Part shown: positions 1-5,208 of the stretch, piece after piece | Layout: every line of letters begins with the position of its first letter | Numbering within the stretch: position 1 is the first letter of the stretch | Origin: Bacteroidota bacterium | GTDB lineage: Bacteria > Bacteroidota > Ignavibacteria > UBA10030 > UBA6906 | Assembly (NCBI GenBank): GCA_003541875.1 | Contig: DPLS01000338.1 | Location: 1-5,208 of the forward strand | Length of the DNA stretch: 5,208 nt | Reading direction: 5' to 3' | Program-made: the position numbers and the translations under genes | Notes under the pieces: generated by a model | What the model saw: the letters and a program-made list of their open reading frames with translations, nothing else | Told to the model about the DNA's origin: nothing | Database searches by the model: none

Positions 1-33
1 CTTGATCCACCAGGCGGCGTAGGTGCTGAGTTA
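1..33 (-). other. Continuation of sigma region 2 beyond the in-frame TAA, running off the window
   Basis: In the same frame as the sigma gene, the bases after TAA (31-33) encode LSTYAAWWIK up to the window edge. This matches the conserved sigma region 2.3 ((K)LSTYAAWWIKQ), so homology continues without a frame change. Changing the TAA to AAA or AAG would restore an open frame. This form of the motif (FDPAKGGKLSTYAAWWIK) is one I associate with other sigma lineages, such as Verrucomicrobia/Planctomycetes relatives and RpoS/RpoH-like factors. The FCB-type primary factor normally reads FDETRGFKFISYAVWWIRQ. The tract is also GC-rich (38 of the first 60 bases). Confidence 0.7.
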
Positions 34-327
34 GCCGCCCTTGGCGGGATCGAAGCGCTTCGCCGCCTTGATCAAGCCGAGGTTGCCTTCGTTGATCAGA
101 TCGCCCAGCGACAATCCCTGGTTCTGATATTGTTTCGCAACACTGACAACGAACCTGAGGTTTGCCTTGGTAAGTTTCTCGAGCGCACGCTGATCCCCCT
201 TCTTAATGCGCTGCGCAAGCTCGACCTCCTCCTCCGACTTCAGTAGATCAACCTTACCAATTTCCTGCAGATACTTGTCGAGCGACTGGCTCTCTCGATT
301 CGTATACTGCTTGGTTATTTTCACCAT
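31..327 (-). CDS. rpoD: Primary-type sigma-70 factor, N-terminal part, cut by an in-frame stop
   Basis: Sigma-70 subunits direct RNA polymerase to promoters. The 98 visible residues carry sigma region 1.2 (about residues 12-46, with [10 protein letters not shown] and [10 protein letters not shown]) and the start of region 2 ([20 protein letters not shown], then [18 protein letters not shown] at about 76-93). There is no long acidic region 1.1, which fits the short RpoD of Bacteroidota/Chlorobi-type bacteria. The ATG at 327 is preceded by GAGGTG with six bases between, a strong ribosome site, and lies 29 bases after the EutN-type gene upstream, so co-transcription is likely. A TAA at 31-33 ends the frame where lysine is expected (GG-K-LSTYA), before the -10-recognition helix 2.4, so the product as written could not work. 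Family assignment is firm; whether the stop is real is uncertain. Confidence 0.85.
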   Translation of the reverse strand: MVKITKQYTNRESQSLDKYLQEIGKVDLLKSEEEVELAQRIKKGDQRALEKLTKANLRFVVSVAKQYQNQGLSLGDLINEGNLGLIKAAKRFDPAKGG

Positions 328-356
328 TTATTCACCTCGCTGAGTTCGCGTATCTT

Positions 357-632
357 CTATACTTCAATCTCTGTGTCGATTCTGTCAATAATGCCGACAA
401 TGCTCGCATCGACAGGGGCCATTTCCACCGGCAACGGGATTGTCGCTTCGCGGGCAGTTATGTACATGACCGTTTCACCGACTCCCGCTCCCACAGTGTC
501 CACAGCAACAATAGGATCGCCTGTCTTCTCTCGCCTGCTGTTCAATGGTTGGATGAATTGAAGCTTGAAGCTTTTCAGGTTCTCATCCTTCCGGGTTGCC
601 CAGACCGTGCCTATGACTTGTGCGAAGAACAT
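357..632 (-). CDS. EutN/CcmL-family microcompartment vertex protein (BMC-P), copy 1
   Basis: This 91-residue protein belongs to the EutN/CcmL family, whose pentamers cap the vertices of bacterial microcompartment shells. Visible family features are the N-terminal strand with VIGTVWATRKDE (6-17), the core VAVDTVGAGVGETVM (42-56) with the glycine-rich turn, and the C-terminal PVDASIVGIID (73-83). Its length matches the single-domain family. The ATG at 632 lies two bases after the TAA of the preceding paralogue (635-637), so translational coupling is likely; GGCGGA upstream can serve as ribosome site. It aligns with that paralogue without gaps, with 33 of 89 positions identical by my count, so the two are diverged tandem duplicates. 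The cargo of the shell cannot be read from this protein. The stop is TAG. Confidence 0.93.
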   Translation of the reverse strand: MFFAQVIGTVWATRKDENLKSFKLQFIQPLNSRREKTGDPIVAVDTVGAGVGETVMYITAREATIPLPVEMAPVDASIVGIIDRIDTEIEV

Positions 633-634
633 CG

Positions 635-904
635 TTAATCCGCCACGTCCAATTTATCCACAACCGCCATAATCACAGCATCAACCGGCTTGTTTTTTGT
701 GAGCGAAGTCTGCCGTGCTGAACTGCCGCTGCACATAAGCACGATATCCCCGACGCCAGCTTGCACCGTGTCAACGGCGACAACAAACGCATCTTTGACC
801 TTGTAGTCAAGGTCAACGTGCTTGACGATCTGGAACTTCATCCCCACAAGTTCCTCATCTTTCCGTGTGGCCCAGACTGTGCCAACAACTTTTCCGAGTA
901 TCAT
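635..904 (-). CDS. EutN/CcmL-family microcompartment vertex protein (BMC-P), copy 2
   Basis: This 89-residue EutN/CcmL-family protein is expected to form pentamers at microcompartment shell vertices. Motifs are VVGTVWATRKDE (6-17), VAVDTVQAGVGDIVL (42-56), a SSARQT segment (61-66) typical of many BMC-P proteins, and PVDAVIMAVVD (73-83). The ATG at 904 has a good ribosome site (GAGG, about five bases away). It is the first of the tandem pair and follows deoB after an 87-base gap. Many microcompartment loci carry two or three different BMC-P genes, so the duplication is normal for such a locus. The window has no BMC-H or BMC-T shell gene, so the rest of the shell must be encoded elsewhere. The stop is TAA. 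Confidence 0.93.
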   Translation of the reverse strand: MILGKVVGTVWATRKDEELVGMKFQIVKHVDLDYKVKDAFVVAVDTVQAGVGDIVLMCSGSSARQTSLTKNKPVDAVIMAVVDKLDVAD

Positions 905-934
905 GATTACCTCGTGTTCAGAATTGGTTGTGAG

Positions 935-962
935 GATTTACATTGCGCCAAGGATTTGTCAA
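935..962 (-). promoter_or_regulatory. Possible promoter in front of the BMC-P pair
   Basis: A perfect TTGACA (962-957) is followed after 16 bases by TAAATC (940-935), about 31 bases before the ATG at 904. The -35 element is consensus but the -10 matches at only three of six positions. If the host uses FCB-type promoters, the sigma-70 consensus may not apply. It lies in the only sizeable gap between deoB and the shell genes. Confidence 0.25.
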
Positions 963-991
963 CTCAACGCTCTTCTCTTGTGCATCCATCG

Positions 992-2176
992 CTACATCAC
1001 CTGCCCGAGAAAGCTGGTACCCGCCAACGAGTCCTTCACGTGGAAGAAATCTGCCACCGTCTTTCCCAGGTCTGCAAACGTCGACCGCGTTCCGAGGTTG
1101 ACCCCTACACTCCTGGATTTCGAAAAACACAGCAACGGCACATACTCTCTCGAATGATCTGTGCTTGGTGTAACCGGATCATTCCCGTGATCTGCTGTCA
1201 GTATTAACAGATCCCCACTACCAATGGTTTCAAGTATTCTTGGCAGTTCTTTGTCAAATGCCTCCAACGCTCCGGCGAATCCCTTGGGATCGTTACGGTG
1301 CCCATACAGCATATCGAAATCCACCAGGTTGGCAAAGATCAAACCTGATTTCATCCGGGTCCCTTCATGGACAATCGAGTCGATGCCTTCGGCATTGGTC
1401 TTGGTGTGTTGCTTTTTGCTGAGACCACGTCCTGCGAAAAGATCATCCACCTTCCCCACACTAACTGTCTCAATTCCTGCTTCCAGCAGAATATCCAGAA
1501 CCGTCGGAGAAGGCGGGAGCAATGAGAAGTCCCTGCGATTGGTTGTTCTCGTAAAGTTTCCTGTTGATCCGATAAACGGACGAGCTATCACCCTTCCGAC
1601 TGCATTCCCGCCAACGCACACTTCTTCACGAGTGCGCTGACAAATCTCGTACAACTTCTGGAGCGGAATCACCTCTTCGTGAGCTGCGATCTGAAAGACC
1701 GAGTCCGCCGACGTGTACACAATCGGGAAGCCGGTTCTCACATGCTCAGCGCCGAGTTCCTCGATAATCGCCGTCCCGGATGCCGTCTTGTTCCCGAGAT
1801 ATCCCTTGGAACTTGTCGCCGCGAGAAACTTCTTCAGCACAGACTCCGGGAATCCCTTCGGGAATGTCGGGAACTCCTTTTCAAGAATGAGACCGCCAAT
1901 TTCCCAGTGCCCGGTCGTGCTATCCTTTCCCTTCGAGACTTCCGCCATCTTCCCAAAGCTGGCGCGTGGAGAGGAAGACGGAGCCACGCCGTTGATGGAA
2001 GCAATGTTGCCCAGACCGAGTGACGCAAGGTTTGGGAGCCGCAATCCGCCGACAACATTCGCAGTGTTGACGAGAGTGTTGCTTCCCTCGTCAGCATACA
2101 ATGACGCATCCGGGAGTTCGCCAATGCCAACACCATCGAGAACTATGAGAACTATCTTGCTCGTAGTTGAAGACGT
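992..2176 (-). CDS. deoB: Phosphopentomutase DeoB, start codon disrupted
   Basis: Phosphopentomutase interconverts ribose or deoxyribose 1-phosphate and 5-phosphate in nucleoside salvage, using two manganese ions and a phosphothreonine. Counting from ACG at 2176 (395 codons, normal length for the family), the frame shows IVLDGVGIGE with metal-binding Asp14, DEGSNTL, the active-site loop KDSTTGHWE (84-92) carrying the phosphorylated threonine, and DFDMLYGHR (Asp288, His293). It also shows TADHGNDP...TDHS (Asp329, His330, His341). All expected ligands are present. The start is the problem. TAA at 2177-2179 closes the frame upstream, and the first ordinary start after it, TTG at 2101, would delete Asp14. 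GTG at 2191 is in frame with GGAGGG ten bases before it, but is separated by that TAA. ATG at 2184 is out of frame; one extra A in the AAA run after it would join the frames. The gene sits between a zinc-ribbon gene and two microcompartment shell genes. Confidence 0.9.
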   Translation of the reverse strand, partial: TSSTTSKIVLIVLDGVGIGELPDASLYADEGSNTLVNTANVVGGLRLPNLASLGLGNIASINGVAPSSSPRASFGKMAEVSKGKDSTTGHWEIGGLILEKEFPTFPKGFPESVLKKFLAATSSKGYLGNKTASGTAIIEELGAEHVRTGFPIVYTSADSVFQIAAHEEVIPLQKLYEICQRTREEVCVGGNAVGRVIARPFIGSTGNFTRTTNRRDFSLLPPSPTVLDILLEAGIETVSVGKVDDLFAGRGLSKKQHTKTNAEGIDSIVHEGTRMKSGLIFANLVDFDMLYGHRNDPKGFAGALEAFDKELPRILETIGSGDLLILTADHGNDPVTPSTDHSREYVPLLCFSKSRSVGVNLGTRSTFADLGKTVADFFHVKDSLAGTSFLGQVM

Positions 2177-2191
2177 TTACGCATCTTGCAC
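2177..2191 (-). other. Disrupted 5' end of deoB: GTG, three codons, then TAA
   Basis: Read on the minus strand, GTG CAA GAT GCG TAA sits directly in front of the conserved deoB frame, and ATG CGT AAA CGT starts at 2184 in another frame. One substitution (TAA to a sense codon) restores a GTG start. One inserted A in the AAA run gives M-R-K-T-S-S ahead of IVLIVLDG. Either change yields a normal phosphopentomutase N terminus. Sequence error or a recent mutation are both possible. Confidence 0.6.
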
Positions 2192-2210
2192 GAAAGAGGA
2201 ACCCTCCTTC
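2192..2210 (-). promoter_or_regulatory. Hairpin enclosing the putative deoB ribosome binding site
   Basis: In the minus-strand transcript, GAAGGAGG and CCUCUUUC can form an eight-pair stem (one G-U) with a GUU loop, ending immediately before the in-frame GUG at 2191. The GGAGG inside the stem is the only Shine-Dalgarno-like sequence nearby, so folding would hide it. The pairing is visible in the sequence; any regulatory effect is inference. Confidence 0.4.
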
Positions 2211-2225
2211 CGGAAGATCCCTCTT
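2194..2225 (-). repeat. Alternative longer inverted repeat sharing the same right arm
   Basis: AAGAGGGA (2225-2218 in minus-strand order) can pair with UUCCUCUU (2201-2194), eight pairs with one G-U, enclosing the short palindrome CTTCCGGAAG (2207-2216). It uses the same right arm as the ribosome-site hairpin, so the two cannot form together. It could also be a weak transcription terminator for the upstream gene, but no uridine run of useful length follows. Confidence 0.35.
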
Positions 2226-2240
2226 CATGCAAAGATGAAG
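2223..2240 (-). repeat. Short inverted repeat in the deoB leader
   Basis: CTTCAT and ATGAAG flank a six-base spacer, giving a six-pair stem just upstream of the two alternative hairpins. With them it makes an 18 + 32 base stretch of dense dyad symmetry between the zinc-ribbon gene and deoB. On its own it is short enough to be chance. Confidence 0.3.
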
Positions 2241-2316
2241 TTCGTGAAGTCCCTCCGTCCAGCCCTCACTGTTGTACGAGGCGCGGAACGGAAAGTTTTG
2301 TCTTGAGAGGTGACTC

Positions 2317-2514
2317 TCAAACGTAGATCTGCTTCTCGTTACACTTGCAGACTTGAACCCGCCGCTCATTGAACTTGACGCTTGCACCTACCTTCGATCG
2401 TTCAGATGAGACCAGGAGGAGAGGTTGGTAGATTGTACCGCACACAGGGCACTTGGAGCCCTTCATTGCAGCAGCTTTTGTCGCCTTGTCAGCAAACGAT
2501 TGTTGTTTTGCCAT
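2317..2514 (-). CDS. Small putative zinc-binding protein (CxxC...CxC)
   Basis: This 65-residue protein has a lysine- and alanine-rich N terminus (residues 2-21), then CPVC (Cys22, Cys25) and a C-terminal CKC (Cys56, Cys58). The four cysteines could bind one zinc ion as a ribbon, although the second pair has one residue between the cysteines instead of two. The middle (about 29-55) is predicted from composition to be beta-strand-like, with PLLLV and ASVKF. I see no signal peptide or membrane segment, so it is probably cytoplasmic. I do not recognise a named family. The ATG at 2514 follows the TAA of the GAF-GGDEF gene by 21 bases, with AAAGGA about 12 bases before it, which suggests one transcript. 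Cysteine pattern, spacing and strand support a real gene; the function is unknown. Confidence 0.75.
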   Translation of the reverse strand: MAKQQSFADKATKAAAMKGSKCPVCGTIYQPLLLVSSERSKVGASVKFNERRVQVCKCNEKQIYV

Positions 2515-2535
2515 TGCTCAATGTATCCTTTGTGT

Positions 2536-4482
2536 TTAGAGAACTCGTACAAGATTGCCACCATCCTCGACTGCTTTGCTCAGTAGTCGAGTTGTTCCAG
2601 CGATCATTTCATCTTTGCGCATCCCTTCACTGAGGCCGCACACGCCAGCGCTTAATGTTACGGAAAAGCTCTTCCCACCCACCGTCATGATGTAGCTGGC
2701 AATCAGCTTTCTCACCTTCTCCGCCCAGAGATACGCTTCGCTTGCCGTTGTGTTCACCAGGAGTACGCCCATGCTGTCGGTGTCCTGCCGACCTACAATA
2801 TCATAAGATCGAATGTTGGCACGGACAATCTTCGCGACCTGGTTCAGGATGGAGTCAAACCCATCAGCGCCGTGTCTGTTTGTCAATTCTTGGGCATTGT
2901 CGATGATCAGAGAAACTAACGCCAACTCGTGGCCAAAATCCTCGGCGCGCTGGATTTCTTCTTCGAGCTTCTTCAGAAAATGCTTCTTGTTGAACGAACC
3001 CGTCAGTTCGTCAACAATAACGAAGTCCTTAACCAGATCATTCATGTAGAGCACTTCGAGTGCCATCGCTACATTTTCCACAAGCCGATAGATGGTTTCC
3101 ACCTCATTGCCGGCGAAGTTTGCCTTGTTCCGGCTTTCAAGAGTCAGCGCGCCATAGCAACGATTTGGGGAGCTAATCGGGACACAGAGGAACGAACCCT
3201 CCGAGTCGATTTTCTCAAACTTGTGGAATCGCATTGCTTTTTGAGCCGCAATGTTCTCAATCCCTTCGATGGCGTTGGCCCGGATTACCTTCCCCACTAC
3301 GCTCTCGTTGAAGTCGATCATCTCGTCTGGCGCGACATAGGCATAGCTTCCCCGGTTCACAACCTTTTGAAGCACCCAGCCCCGCTGTTCATCGCCATAC
3401 ATCGCAATGGTAAGGAAGTCCCAGTTCACAAGACGGCTGGCTTCTTCTGCCAGCGAGTTGAGAATCGTAACCTCTGTCGGGTCTGACTTGATCCTGTCTT
3501 GCATCCTGCGAATCGAGGACAGCAATTCCGAGTCGAGCAGGAGATCATATTTGTCCGTGTAGCTCTTGATCAACGCAGACACCAGCTTGGTGTAGTTGCC
3601 CAGAAGTCCCAGAGTCTCTGCTCCGAACGTGTCCTCCGCCTTGCTATCGGCAACGATCACACCGACCGGCAGTTTCTCTGCCTCACCTTTGAAGTAGTAC
3701 ACCGGAACCGCAACTATCGACTTGATGTACTCAGTCGATTCGTAGTATCGGACCACATCCTTTTCCGACACCGGATTGATCCTTCCAAGGAGCTGCGGCT
3801 TACCGTTCGCGGCCACCTGACTAACGACATCCGTCTCGATCGTGAATCGTTTCGAGGCTATAAAATTCTGGCTGTCGGTTGCTGTCGTCTCAAGGACCAA
3901 CTGGTTCTTCTCCCTGTTTGCCCAGAAAAATGCAACCGTGTGCGCAAACAGCACTTCCTTCATGGCAAGCAACGCCTTGTTCAGCAGAAAGTTGAACTCG
4001 TTGCGCGGCTCGGCATCGTTCTTGAAGATATCAGAATCCAGGTCGAAGAAATCCGAAACCTGAAACTCTTTCGCTTTGTCTTCCCGAGTCGTGACAACCA
4101 CCGGTTGCACTGACTTGGTCGAGGGCACCACGGTTTTTTCTGCATCTTCCTGTACCTCCTTCACTACGTATCTCCCACCCGATGATTGGAAATCATCAAA
4201 GAGTAGTTTTTTCATATTGCTTTCGGGGGATTGTGAATACACGTCCTCTTGTGTTTCCCGCCTGCCTCTCAATCTCGTGAGCTGCGGTTTATTCCATCGC
4301 AGGAATGCGTAGGCTGCTCCCGCAATGAGAATGATTCCGCAAACGATTCGCCCCACCGGCGAACCGAGAATCAGACCGAGCGTCAGCGCCACGACAACAA
4401 TCAAAGCGACCATGCCATTGACAGTTGACAACTTCCGCCGAATCGTCTCAACCATCGCTTTGGCGCCACCATCGATCATCAT
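2536..4482 (-). CDS. Membrane-anchored GAF-GAF-GGDEF sensor protein with degenerate GGDEF motif
   Basis: From ATG 4482 the protein has 648 residues. Two closely spaced hydrophobic helices (about 24-41 and 43-61) are flanked by basic residues (ETIRRK before, RWNKP...RLRGRR after), so both termini should be cytoplasmic. A polar linker (about 65-160) follows, then two GAF-like sensory domains (about 161-308 and 337-479). A C-terminal GGDEF-type domain (489-648) opens with DELTGSFNKKHFLKKL. The signature, expected as R-(Y/F)-GG-(D/E)-EF, reads RQDTDSM (DTDSM at 567-571), and the usual early metal-site DxDxFK reads IIDNAQEL. Cyclic di-GMP synthesis therefore seems unlikely; a binding or signalling role is more plausible. 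Start choice: AGGTGG lies just before ATG 4482 and four bases before ATG 4479. ATG 4455 is also possible, while the longest frame, to a TTG at 4554, lacks a ribosome site. The ligands of the GAF domains cannot be told. Confidence 0.88.
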   Translation of the reverse strand: MMIDGGAKAMVETIRRKLSTVNGMVALIVVVALTLGLILGSPVGRIVCGIILIAGAAYAFLRWNKPQLTRLRGRRETQEDVYSQSPESNMKKLLFDDFQSSGGRYVVKEVQEDAEKTVVPSTKSVQPVVVTTREDKAKEFQVSDFFDLDSDIFKNDAEPRNEFNFLLNKALLAMKEVLFAHTVAFFWANREKNQLVLETTATDSQNFIASKRFTIETDVVSQVAANGKPQLLGRINPVSEKDVVRYYESTEYIKSIVAVPVYYFKGEAEKLPVGVIVADSKAEDTFGAETLGLLGNYTKLVSALIKSYTDKYDLLLDSELLSSIRRMQDRIKSDPTEVTILNSLAEEASRLVNWDFLTIAMYGDEQRGWVLQKVVNRGSYAYVAPDEMIDFNESVVGKVIRANAIEGIENIAAQKAMRFHKFEKIDSEGSFLCVPISSPNRCYGALTLESRNKANFAGNEVETIYRLVENVAMALEVLYMNDLVKDFVIVDELTGSFNKKHFLKKLEEEIQRAEDFGHELALVSLIIDNAQELTNRHGADGFDSILNQVAKIVRANIRSYDIVGRQDTDSMGVLLVNTTASEAYLWAEKVRKLIASYIMTVGGKSFSVTLSAGVCGLSEGMRKDEMIAGTTRLLSKAVEDGGNLVRVL

Positions 4483-4833
4483 CCCACCTGGAATTGGGTG
4501 AAGCAAGTCTGGAAAACGCTGAAATCTAAGCAATAAGGGCTGGAAAGTCAACAACTTTGGATGGTTCTTCGATTAAGATGCGTCAACGAGAAAACGGCTA
4601 CCTAGGAAAAGAAAGGCAATGGCCAAGGAAATGAACCCACATGCTACCCCGCCAGACGAAGTAAGTGGACAAACCGTCAACTTGTTCCACAATGAGGCTG
4701 GCCTGTCCGAAACGTGCCGCAATTGGGGAATGATGAGTATATGTTCTTCTCTAGCCAGTCGGGAGCACAACCACCATTCTTTAGAAGAGAGTGCCCGCCA
4801 CCCTGGAACGAGCTGCCAGCTTGACGGCCAGGT
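4483..4833. other. Non-coding stretch between the Nudix and GAF-GGDEF genes
   Basis: About 350 bases hold no gene I can support. A minus-strand frame (4573-4770, TTG start, 65 codons) ends in a hydrophobic stretch (ACGFISLAIAFLFLGSRFLV) but has no good ribosome site, and its first half looks non-protein-like. A plus-strand frame begins with ATG at 4619 behind GAAAGG, but runs antisense into the Nudix gene and shows no recognisable motif. I see no tRNA and no T-rich terminator. Imperfect dyads just after the Nudix stop (AGCTGGCAGCT and a broken CCAG...CTGG stem) are weak. The candidate promoter near the left end is listed separately. Confidence 0.5.
4523..4551 (-). promoter_or_regulatory. Candidate promoter for the GAF-GGDEF operon
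   Basis: TTGACT (4551-4546) and TAGATT (4528-4523) are separated by exactly 17 bases and end about 40 bases before the chosen ATG at 4482. The match to the sigma-70 consensus is five of six and four of six. The position after a long non-coding stretch and before the minus-strand gene run fits the main promoter, but FCB-group bacteria often use a different -10 sequence. Confidence 0.35.
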
Positions 4834-5208
4834 CTACAGATTCACCTTCGACTTCACAATTTGCCACGCCGCAAGACTCATCCCATCCCAGATTTCACCA
4901 TCGCGAATCAGGCCATCAATTTCGTCGGCCCTCAGCGGTAGCAATTCGAACTCCTCGGTTTCGTCGGGTGTGCTTTCAACCTTGTGAAGCTCACGCGCGA
5001 TGTAGACATGACACATTTCGTCGGTAATGCCGTTGTACGGATTGAACTCGCCAGCGAGTAGCAGCCGCTCTGACGAAAACCCCGTCTCTTCTGCAAGTTC
5101 GTGTGAAGCTGTTTCATCGTAGCTCGATCCATCCTTCACGCTGCCGCACGGGAATTCGATGCTCTCTCTCTCACACAAGTATCGATACTGCTTCACCGTC
5201 AGGATCTT
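4834..5208 (-). CDS. Nudix hydrolase, ADP-ribose pyrophosphatase-like, 5' end outside the window
   Basis: Nudix enzymes hydrolyse nucleoside diphosphates linked to another group. The ADP-ribose type yields AMP and ribose 5-phosphate. The frame is open to the window edge (KILTVKQYRYL...), resembling the strand-forming (V)xLVRQYRY of ADP-ribose pyrophosphatases, so the GTG at 5196 is probably internal and roughly 50 N-terminal residues are missing. The Nudix box lies at 5145-5077 and starts at the Gly of the PCG segment. Against G-x5-E-x7-R-E-U-x-E-E-x-G-U it keeps the core ELAEETGF with its three catalytic glutamates, but has Ser for the first Glu and His for the Arg. The C-terminal GEIWDGMSLAAWQI resembles the end of this subfamily. 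It is on the same strand as the other genes but separated by 350 bases, so it is probably a different transcript. The substrate is inferred. Confidence 0.88.
   Translation of the reverse strand, partial: KILTVKQYRYLCERESIEFPCGSVKDGSSYDETASHELAEETGFSSERLLLAGEFNPYNGITDEMCHVYIARELHKVESTPDETEEFELLPLRADEIDGLIRDGEIWDGMSLAAWQIVKSKVNL

Noticed and set aside
761..1207. Overlapping plus-strand frames across the BMC-P and deoB 3' region
   Set aside because: They oppose two genes with clear family motifs, and the frames overlap one another with no motif of their own.
992..2101. TTG at 2101 as the true deoB start
   Set aside because: It would remove IVLDGVGIGE and the metal-binding Asp14, which are encoded in frame immediately upstream, so the homologous protein clearly begins earlier.
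31..2179. TAA reassigned to lysine, suggested by TAA in both the sigma and deoB frames
   Set aside because: TAA ends the second BMC-P and the GAF-GGDEF genes at the expected family lengths, lysine is otherwise encoded by AAA/AAG throughout, and no other internal TAA occurs in the conserved genes. Two single errors or mutations are simpler.
1713..2306. Plus-strand open frame of 197 codons
   Set aside because: Antisense to deoB, whose conserved metal ligands and length prove the minus-strand frame; no motif is seen on the plus strand.
2929..3486. Plus-strand open frame of 185 codons
   Set aside because: Antisense to the second GAF and GGDEF region; no domain pattern and no ribosome site stands out.
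3499..4113. Plus-strand open frame of 204 codons
   Set aside because: It lies fully antisense to the GAF domains, has no recognisable motif, and is rich in Arg and His as expected for a shadow frame.
4619..4987. Plus-strand frame with GAAAGG before its ATG
   Set aside because: Its second half is antisense to the Nudix gene, its composition is unlike a folded protein, and no homology is recognised.
1..5208. CRISPR array, tRNA, rRNA, insertion sequence or phage attachment site
   Set aside because: No regularly spaced repeats, cloverleaf or rRNA-like sequence, transposase motif or terminal inverted repeats were seen on either strand by eye.

Overview
The window reads as chromosomal DNA of an uncultured bacterium. 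All convincing genes lie on the minus strand, so transcription runs from high to low coordinates. The first ~90 residues of the sigma factor resemble the short primary RpoD type that I associate with the Bacteroidota/Chlorobi/Ignavibacteria (FCB) group. That is an inference from memory of the family, not a search. GC content looks close to 50%, with a clearly GC-richer stretch in the first ~120 bases.

In transcription order the layout is as follows. (1) A Nudix hydrolase of the ADP-ribose pyrophosphatase type runs off the right edge (4834 to >5208). (2) A ~350-base stretch (4483-4833) holds no convincing gene, only a weak promoter candidate near its left end. (3) A large membrane-anchored GAF-GAF-GGDEF protein (2536-4482) has a GGDEF motif degenerated to DTDSM. 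(4) A 65-residue putative zinc-binding protein follows (2317-2514). (5) A 125-base gap with several inverted repeats (2192-2316) precedes phosphopentomutase deoB (992-2176). (6) Two tandem EutN/CcmL-family microcompartment vertex proteins come next (635-904 and 357-632). (7) The front of a primary-type sigma factor ends at an in-frame TAA 31 bases from the left edge.

The most coherent theme is pentose-phosphate metabolism next to microcompartment shell genes. DeoB turns (deoxy)ribose 1-phosphate into the 5-phosphate. Deoxyribose 5-phosphate is the substrate of deoxyribose-phosphate aldolase, the signature enzyme of sugar-phosphate-utilizing (SPU) microcompartments. No aldolase, aldehyde dehydrogenase or hexameric BMC-H shell gene is in the window, so this would be the edge of such a locus or a satellite of it.

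Two reading frames are damaged. The deoB frame is intact from just after a TAA at 2177-2179, but no normal start codon lies between that TAA and the conserved N-terminal metal-binding motif. The sigma factor has a TAA inside conserved region 2, and the residues on either side of it resemble different sigma lineages. Sequencing or assembly error is the simplest explanation for both, and a chimeric contig end is a real possibility for the second.
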